Assembly (NCBI GenBank): GCA_000310025.1
Contig: FN649740.1
Span: forward strand, 326,728 to 390,727
From: Ectocarpus siliculosus
Lineage: Eukaryota > Sar > Phaeophyceae > Ectocarpales > Ectocarpaceae
Length of the DNA stretch: 64,000 bases
Reading direction: 5' to 3'
Shown here: in pieces, positions 57,301-64,000 of the stretch
Numbering within the stretch: position 1 is the first letter of the stretch
Layout: each line of letters opens with the position of its first letter
Position numbers and translations under genes: made by a program
The notes under the pieces: generated by a model
Database searches by the model: none
Seen by the model: the letters and a program-made list of their open reading frames with translations, nothing else
Told to the model about the DNA's origin: nothing

Positions 57301-60300
57301 CAGGAAGGACTCTTCTTTCGCAACCGCGGGTCAGCGGCCGCGGCGGGGCCGGCCGACTACGGCCGCGGCGGCCCACTGTCACAGTTTCAGCACCCGTCAG
57401 GGGCGAGCATTCCTTACCCGGTCCGTCGACCGGAGCCTTGGAACTCCAAGGAAGGCGTGTCTTGGCGCGCCAACGGCAAGGTCGGCGGTACGGTCGGCTT
57501 CCGGGAGTACGGCGGGCCTACCCGGGGACGAGCATACGCACCCGGTTGGAGAGGCGGCGGCGGCGGTGGCGGCAGTAGCAGCGGGCAGCTAGTCGGAGAC
57601 CCCAGCGGTGCCGGCGGTGGCAATGACAGCATGAGCAACCACTTTGACCCCCCGCTCCCTTTCTCGGGGATGAACTTGGGGAATCGACCGGGCCTGAGAT
57701 CGGTCCAGCTGAAGGGATGGCGCTGGAGACAAGGCGGTGGTGACGACACCAGTAGCCGTGGAGGGGGTAGCGACGCGGGCAGCGTGCGCGGAGAAGATGA
57801 TGCCAGAGCCTCAGACGAAGGCAAGCGGTCCGCGTCCAACCACTCGGGCTCGGCGGACGGCAGTCCGACAAGAGAAGGCGCGCGCGGCGAGCTTGCAGGC
57901 GAAGGGGCAGGGCAACAGATGAAGAAAGGAGAGAAAGGTCAAGGGGAAGCGCAGCACGGCAACGGCGGCAACGGCGGCAGCAGCAGTAACCCTGCTGCTG
58001 CTGGAGCCGTGAGAGGCTCACCTGAGCCCAGCTCTGTGTCCGCGCGACGCAGCGGCAATCGATCCGCTCCAGGAGCGGGCCGGGCGGTCGTGGGTCCGTC
58101 CGGAGGAAGGAGAGGGCACGTGCGGCGCAGCTCGTGGCGCCGGGCCTCCAAAACGGAGCCATGGGTTCTCGACCTGTCGAACAGCGGGAGGGAGGACGAG
58201 CAGCGGCGCGCGGCGGGCAAGCACAACAGCCCGCAGCGGGCTGGGTACGGGGGCTCACGCCGGGGTAGGTCGGGGGATGAGGGGGTGGGGTCGTCCCGTT
58301 GGCACGGCGGCGAGAACAGGATGTTCCGCCCGCTCTACCGAGAGGAGGCCGGAAGGTTATCCGACTTCCGGCACCACCCTTCGAACGCCTCCGAAGACGG
58401 TTCTTGGGAGGGGACGGGGGACTGGTGGCCCCGCCCCCGGTCCCCGCCCCCCGCCGGCGCGGCCGACACCTATTACGCCTCCGGTGACTACGACTCGGGC
58501 ATGTACATGAACTCGTTCCCGGGACCCCAAGGCGCGTCGTCTCTGCTGCCCGCGGTGCCGACCTTCGAGGAGAGCGGCACGCGTGTGAGCTGGGCGGACC
58601 ACCGGGGACACAACCTGGCAGAGGTGAGAAATAAGCGTTCTACATATGGTTGTGGAGGTCCCGATATAGTGCCGGTAAGTGCCCAGAGGTTTGACCTTCA
58701 CTATTCCAGACGCAGGAACAGAATGACCTTGTAGTTCAGTCTGTGCCCGCTGAAAACACCGGCTATATCGGGACCTCCACTGTGTGTACTATGTTTTCGT
58801 AAGGAACCCCGCAGCAAGGTTGGCGGCACCATGCGGTTTTTCCGGCACGTCGAGGGTTAAGCTTCAGTAACATGCATGTTCAAGGCATCAAGGCCGATTC
58901 GTGTATATTGTGTCAGTTCTTGGCCCATTCGGTGAAACCGTTCATGAGCTGGACGCGTGGACAAGGGGCGATATGCTGGTACTACGTGCGCACAAACAGT
59001 CTCAATAGGTTCGGTTGGTGATTGTTGACCTCGTGTAGTGGAACGAGGCCTTGCCTGTCTCGCACGTTACTTGACAGCAGTCTGCGGGTGGCTGACTACT
59101 GTCCCCGCCCCCTTCCTCCTCCATCGCACGCCAGGTTCACGAAATCGAGCCGGGTTACAGTCGCGGAGACTTCGCGCTGCCCGGTCACGTCGGCTTTATC
59201 ACGGAGGTTTGTATTGATTTAAATAGCTCCTGGTTTGTTGTTGTTCAATTGCTTTGCGAAAGGGAATCGCTTGGACAGTTTACGCCGCGTACATGTTGTT
59301 TCGTTGCTTGAAAACCGGCTGTGTACACGATATCTTTTAGCTTTTATCAGCGGCGTGTCTACGCTGCTTTTAGCGGACATGACACGTCTTGTAGACGTAT
59401 GCATAGATGCTTTAATTGGTGGACATGCTTTGACTCGCCGTTCTTTTCGGGTGAACTTTTGCACCACTCAGGCTTGCCGAAGGGACATGTCCAAGAAAGA
59501 AGAGCAGCTTCTCAGCCTCGAGGACCACGAGAGACTTGCTGCCGCCGCCCTCGAGTCTGATGTGCTCAGAGGAAGGTTGGTTGGGCCGTGTTCGTGTCTG
59601 TCTACATGTATACAAGTAGCCTTTGGTGGCGAAAAGTAGCAGAGTCGTGTGCACTGGTGGGGTGTGACCCTCGGCAGTAAACGTGATGTGCCATTGTAGT
59701 ACGGGGGTCATGTGGCAATCGAAAAGCTACGGACTTTGCTCGGTCACTGGCACGAAAAAATAACGCTGACGTTTGATGGTTTCGACCGTCTCGCATTTTC
59801 GCTTATTTTCTTTGATGGCAGCTTGCTCGTGATGCATGTGCCGTTTGGTGGTCAGCCGCGTGATCGTGAATCGACATTCTCCACAACGTGACTCGTTCTA
59901 TCCATGCCCCCATTTTCCCGACCCCTGTCTACAGAATGCACTCGAGTCAAACCAACCGTGAACCCGAAACATTTTGCCGCGAATCATACCAAGCGGTGAT
60001 ACGCACGGAGCCCCTCTATTTCCCTCAAACCAATCCTCCCGGTTGCAATCACCACCTCACAGGGGGTACGGGAGCGGCGCGGGCGGCGACAGCGAGGGAA
60101 CCATCTCGGACTCGGAGAACAGTACCACCGGAGACCTCGACGGCGGGTACCAGAGCAACAGCAGCGGCGGTGGCGGCGGCGAAGGGAGAGAGAGATCGGC
60201 CAGTGACGATGGCTCGGGGGGCGAGAGGCGGAGAAACGCCTCTTCTAACCCCGCACTGCTGCCGAACTCGCCGGCGTCGTCAGGCGGATCTCAGGACGGT

Positions 60301-62191
60301 GACGACGCGAGCGAGACGGCGGCGGCCGGGAGCGAGGACGGCAAAAGGAAGGAAGGCGACGCCAGGGCGAAAGAACGGAGCAACCCCCAGCAGAACGGTC
60401 CGCGGACCAGCCTCAAGAACAACAGCGGCGCTCCGAACAACCTCAGCGACTCGCAGAGCAGCGCGCAGAACAGCCCGCGGAACAGTCCGCAGAGCAGCCC
60501 GCGCCGTAGCCTCCGCGGGAGGCGGGAACCGGGGGACGAAGGGGGTTCAGAGTCGGGCTGTTCGTCGATCCACTCCCCCCAGCGGTGCTTCTCCCCCATG
60601 GAAGACAGTTCGCCGCTCGGGGCGCAGTCGTCCACGATGGCGCCGCAGAGGCGGTTCACGTCGCCCAGCGGGCGGCGTTCCCCCCCCCGGTCACCGTCCG
60701 TCTCGTCACCGGGCTCGTCGCGGTCGGGCAGCGTCGCGGATGGACACGTCATGTTCGAGAGCGGCGAGTCTTCCGACCAGAGGTATAGGAGCGGGTCTGG
60801 ACAGTGATGAATGTTGCGTTCATGCGGGAGTTTTTTTATACAGACCGACCAGTAAGAAGCTGGGAGGTTAGCCTCTACATTGTACTCTCGCCGAGGACGG
60901 TGGTGTTGATAGTTTCTAGAGCGTGTGGGGCAATTGATGTATCGCGTCCCCAAAACTGAAACTTGAAGGAAATAACAACACCAACACACAGCCAACCCAC
61001 ACAAACTTTTGTTTTTTTCTCCTATCATTGGACTCTGTCGTCTGCCCCTCTGGCCCCTATCCTCCACTTCTACTAGCTAGACGACCTAACCGGGGTCACA
61101 TAAGAGGGGGGGGTTGGACCCCCTCCTGCGGTTCCTGCCTGAGATATATTTATCGCAAGAAGGGTACAGCAATCCCTTCCCTCGCGACTTATGAAGTCGA
61201 TCGAGTTTACTCTTAATAACAACGAGCTTCACAGCGCGTTGTTTCCAACTTAGACCAGGATTTATTTAGAAAAAAAAAACACTTTGACGGGACTCCAACC
61301 CATGACCTGGCCCTTAATAGGCTGTGAGGGTACCCACTAGACCACCGGGGCGACCAGTATGTTCGTACCCGGTTCTGATAGTTTTACTACCGCACTCTCC
61401 CACGCCATGTCTCTCGCTGCTGGTTTTACCGTTTCTTATCTTGCAGCCACGGAGACACGGTGTGCCGCCCCCCGCTTGCGCACAACCCGTGGGGCAACCA
61501 CCACGAGCACCAGCACCAGCAGCCCTGGGAACTGGACGCCTCGGGTTCTCGAGAAAAGCCGCGCTGGGAGTCGGGAAGGGGGCGAATAAACGGAGGAGGC
61601 AGTCACGCCGCCGGTGACCCGGCGCGAAGGGGTAGAGGCGGGCGTGTCGAAGGGCTGCGGGGACGAGGTAGGGGCGTCGAGGACGAGGAAGAGGAGGAGG
61701 AGGACGACGAAGAGGAGGAGAAGATGTACCGCACGCGAGCGACGGCGGCCATGCTGCTGGGCGTCAAGAGCACGAGCGTGGACTCACGCAAGGGCTTGGA
61801 CGTCCAGGGAAGGGACCGTAAGCGCCGTCGCCGCGACCTCGACGGAGATGACGTCGGTGGCTCTCTCGCGCCCTTGACCGGTAGTCGCAGTGGGGGGAGC
61901 GGGGGAGGCGCCGCAGGGGAAGCGGACGCCTCTTCTCGCGTTTTTCCGGATAACGGAACGGTACGGAATTCCCCATGGTTCGAGCATCATGGAGGAATGC
62001 CGTTGCCTCGCGATGGCGGCGATGTTGTTGGATCGGCCGCGAGGTGTTCTTCGGAGCGTAGCGGCGGCTGCGGCAGGCCGAGAACCAGGCGGCGCGTCGA
62101 GGCTAACGACAGAGGGGGTGGACAGGCGGAAGGAGGAGGAGAGGGCGCCGGCGTTGATACAATTGTGAAGGGCGCGGGGGGCGGGAAGTGA
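53726..62191 (+). CDS. TFIIS N-terminal (LW) domain protein, low-complexity and charged tails
   Basis: Nine exons, 53726-54262, 55248-55447, 55721-56164, 56576-56768, 57181-58623, 59135-59206, 59472-59575, 60063-60782 and 61447-62191, keep phase and give 1485 residues. The start is the first ATG of the open frame (context AAAAAC before ATG); upstream exons cannot be excluded. Residues about 365-510 match the four-helix LW/TFIIS-N fold: GGFRALYGWLGDVWERVRA, VYVEELLCVLARVPIS, MLRETEIARVAKKFRRLAER. This fold links transcription elongation and chromatin factors through short disordered partner motifs. The flanks are Ser, Gly and Asn rich. Exon 60063 has NSP/SSP repeats (SAQNSPRNSPQSSPRR) that suit proline-directed phosphorylation. 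The last exon has a Glu/Asp run near residue 1320 and a basic RDRKRRRRD, a likely nuclear signal. There is no TFIIS zinc ribbon, so this is not TFIIS itself. Confidence 0.78.
54287..54340 (+). repeat. (GA)n followed by (CAG)11 microsatellite in intron 1
   Basis: GAGAGAAAGAGAGAGAGAG runs into eleven CAG units at 54308-54340, just after the donor of the first LW-gene exon at 54262. It is intronic in the chosen model and would read polyglutamine only if the intron were retained. Confidence 0.9.
54449..54674. repeat. Long foldback (inverted repeat), arms about 100 bp
   Basis: Left arm 54449-54549 and right arm 54574-54674 are imperfect inverted copies. Blocks GGGCGTGCTGTCGCTTTCCTGG, GATGCTCCCAGTACGT and GATCGTCCTCGATATCG pair with CCAGGAAAGCGACAGCACG, ACGTGCTGGGAGCG and CGACGTCGAGGACGATTC. 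The loop is about 24 bases. It lies in intron 1 of the LW gene and could be a MITE or a small-RNA hairpin precursor. Confidence 0.75.
58652..58780. mobile_element. Mariner-type MITE in an intron of the LW gene
   Basis: GTGGAGGTCCCGATATAG at the left is inverted at the right as CTATATCGGGACCTCCAC. It starts 28 bp downstream of the donor of exon 57181-58623. The termini resemble those of the element at 10339-10523. Confidence 0.7.
61270..61357 (-). mobile_element. tRNA-like SINE head with T-run
   Basis: On the minus strand GGTGGTCTAGTGGGTACCCT is a box A region and GGTTGGAGTCCCG a box B. They are followed closely by a run of about ten T, like a Pol III terminator. The start GGTCGCCCCGGTGG matches the dimeric SINE. 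The acceptor stem does not pair, so a working tRNA is unlikely. It lies in the last intron of the LW gene. Confidence 0.6.
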
Positions 62192-63184
62192 TTCGGCACC
62201 CGAAGTAAATGTAGTTTCTGTTGTTGGGCCAAGGCCCAGCCAAGTGTGACTGTTCGTCGTTCCGAGCATACCGCCTGCTACACAACAGTTTGTGTTGTTG
62301 GCAGCGCCTTCGATATTTTGCCAAGGGATGGTTTGTGCAACTTGAAGTCGGGCCGAGCGGGTCGGGACGCACGATCGATCTCTTCTTGACGTGAAGGGTG
62401 GACTGGCAAGAGTGTCGAGTGGGGAGGTTATCCCACCAGTCTTCTTCCATGTGAACGCATATGTGGTATGTGGTGATGGTATGGTTTGGTGTTGTGGTGG
62501 TGTTCATAAGCGGGTCTCGGTCTCACCATCAACGCCCCCAGAAGGGTGAAGGGCGAGTTAGGGGGTTGAGTGAGGTGGGGGGGGGGTGCATGGTGAGCTG
62601 TTGGCCGGCATTTCTCTTTCCCGCTACAGTAGTTTGGTGTCATCGGCGTCATGTCCTGCACAGAGTGCAACGTTGTTCGTCGCGTGACAGGGTTTTGCCT
62701 GTGCAACACTGCGTGTGAAGAGTTATGTGTTGGTTTGTTAATTGAGTGGTGAGTTGGTGATGATGGCGGTACTTCGCCTGCCCTTGCGTAAGCTCGGCCC
62801 GCGTCTGTCAAATGGAAACTCTGAAACATCTCTGGTGTAGTGTCTTTTGGCCAGTGCCGACCAAACCAAGAAAGTGTTGCGTGTTGGGAAGATGGCGGAA
62901 AAATTGTGTCCTCCCGCCCCTCCCCCCTGCCTCCCGCCCTCCTCCGTATCCACCTTGCGTGGACTACTGTAATTCCTGGTGAGAATCCCGCCCGTGACTT
63001 GTGCTATCCGCAAAATGCGCCAATTGAATCCCCATCGAGACCGTTAGAGCGAGAAGCAAACAGCAGTAAGCAGGCATGCCCTGCCGTTTCGCCAGGCGGA
63101 CCCGCCCCTCGTGCGCCCTGCATGCCGCCGCAAAACCGCCCGTGGGATTCCTAGGACATGCCATCCGTACTACTACTACTGTAG
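62192..63184. other. 3' flank of the LW gene, no further gene seen
   Basis: This segment holds the presumed 3' untranslated region and intergenic DNA. Reading frames are short and have no recognisable domain; no repeat family seen elsewhere in the window was recognised before 63185. Confidence 0.5.
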
Positions 63185-63548
63185 CATTGACAGGGCAATC
63201 CACATGATGATCCGTCGTTGATGGTGCATCCGTAGACTAGAATGATTGCCCCGCATTGCCACAGTACATTTTTTTTTCTTTTGTCTTCACTTCAAATCAG
63301 CGCTCACAGCACTATTATAGTGCCGTTTACTCCAACCCGTGGTCACACAGAAGAGCCCCTCTCTACCATTGACAGGGCAATCCACATGATGATCCGTCGT
63401 TGATGGTGCATCCGTAGACTAGAATGATTGCCCCGCATTGCCACAGCAGTAGTACATTTTTTTTTCTTTTGTCTTCACTTCAAATCAGCGCTCACAGCAC
63501 TATTATAGTGCCGTTTACTCCAACCCGTGGTCACACAGAAGAGCCCCT
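63185..63548 (+). repeat. Tandem duplication of SINE 3' end plus flank
   Basis: The unit beginning CATTGACAGGGCAATCCACA and running through the SINE T-run to CCCCTCTCTACC occurs at 63185-63366 and again from 63367. It differs only by a short insertion (CAGTAG) before the T-run and T-run length. The second unit continues into the full SINE. Confidence 0.85.
63269..63366 (-). mobile_element. Truncated SINE copy made by the tandem duplication
   Basis: It contains the T-run, GTCTTCACTTCAAATCAGCG and CTCTCTACC, i.e. only the 3' part of the SINE on the minus strand, ending exactly at the duplication border. Confidence 0.8.
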
Positions 63549-63783
63549 CTCTACCCTCCCCTCCTGCGGTACTTTGCCTTCGATTTTTAATGCGAGAAGA
63601 GTTCAGCACTCTCTTCCCTCTGTGTACACACGAACTAGCGCTATCCACTAGGCCAGGAGCGGAAGCGAGAGAAAAACTCACTTTGCAAGAACAGCTCGCT
63701 TACGCCGGGATTCGAACCCCTGACCTGACCTCTAGAAGGTGTCGAGTTTACGAGGTTACCAACTAGACCACCGGAGCGACCAG
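63457..63783 (-). mobile_element. Dimeric tRNA-derived SINE, full copy
   Basis: On the minus strand GGTCTAGTTGG (box A) and GGGGTTCGAATCC (box B, 63708-63720) form the first tRNA-like unit. TGGCCTAGTGGATAGCGC starts the second. The common body ends TTTGAAGTGAAGAC and an A-rich tail. It is better preserved than the copy at 24134. Confidence 0.85.
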
Positions 63784-64000
63784 TATACATACCGGTAGCC
63801 AAAGAAACAACCCACGGCACCCCCCTACCCGAGTGACCCAGCACTCCACCAGACTCAGCACTGCGGTACCTGCTCCCAGAGATGCTCTGTCCAGTACCTC
63901 TTGCGGCCATCTACTGCTATTGCGTCTGTACTTCGTTGCTGTAGGGTGTATGTACACTTTGGGAGTAGCAACCCGTCTGGGAGCTACTGCTACAAGAACC

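Noticed and set aside
61270-61357. Functional tRNA gene on the minus strand.
   Set aside because: Boxes A and B and a T-run are present but the acceptor stem does not pair and the sequence matches the SINE family.

Overview
The window is nuclear DNA of an intron-rich eukaryote, most likely a brown alga (Ectocarpus-like stramenopile). The evidence is about 50 short exons with GT-AG borders and matching codon phases, long repeat-filled introns, TTAGGG-type telomere-like motifs, tRNA-derived SINEs and gaps of N. No bacterial or organellar signal was seen. The species assignment is inference; gene models were built by eye from splice signals, phase continuity and recognisable domains.

Four host genes form two divergent pairs. 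(1) Minus strand, 14755 to past the left edge: an EF-hand protein with a C-terminal charged coiled coil. (2) Plus strand, 15167-20469: a ZUP1/UFSP-type cysteine protease (peptidase C78) of 789 residues with a SIM-like N-terminus and two NZF zinc fingers. (3) Minus strand, 52956-34672: an 18-kb gene joining SH3/KOW-like strand modules, amphipathic helices, a BPI/LBP-like lipid-binding (TULIP) domain and three to four PDZ domains; part of it is probably hidden in a 556-base gap. (4) Plus strand, 53726-62191: a 1485-residue nuclear-type protein with a TFIIS N-terminal (LW) domain. Genes 1 and 2 start 411 bp apart, genes 3 and 4 about 770 bp apart.

Between the pairs (about 21.3-32.7 kb) lies a large pogo-like DNA transposon. 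It has inverted ends of about 500 bp, TA at its borders and a decayed transposase whose two halves are separated by about 7 kb of nested repeats: a LINE 3' end in two opposed copies, a dimeric tRNA SINE, a MITE, a perfect 224-bp tandem duplication and an old larger duplication.

Other repeats sit in introns and flanks. A family with poly(C) tails shares its 3' end with the LINE. Mariner-type MITEs share a GG(C/T)CCCGATATA-type terminus. An array of CTTCCATGGAAG palindromes with telomere-like tracts lies at 5.2-6.3 kb. There is also a 100-bp-arm foldback, and two places in gene 3 where splice-site sequence has been duplicated. The strongest candidates for something undescribed are the domain architectures of genes 2 and 3, the palindrome array and the shared LINE/poly(C) 3' module.
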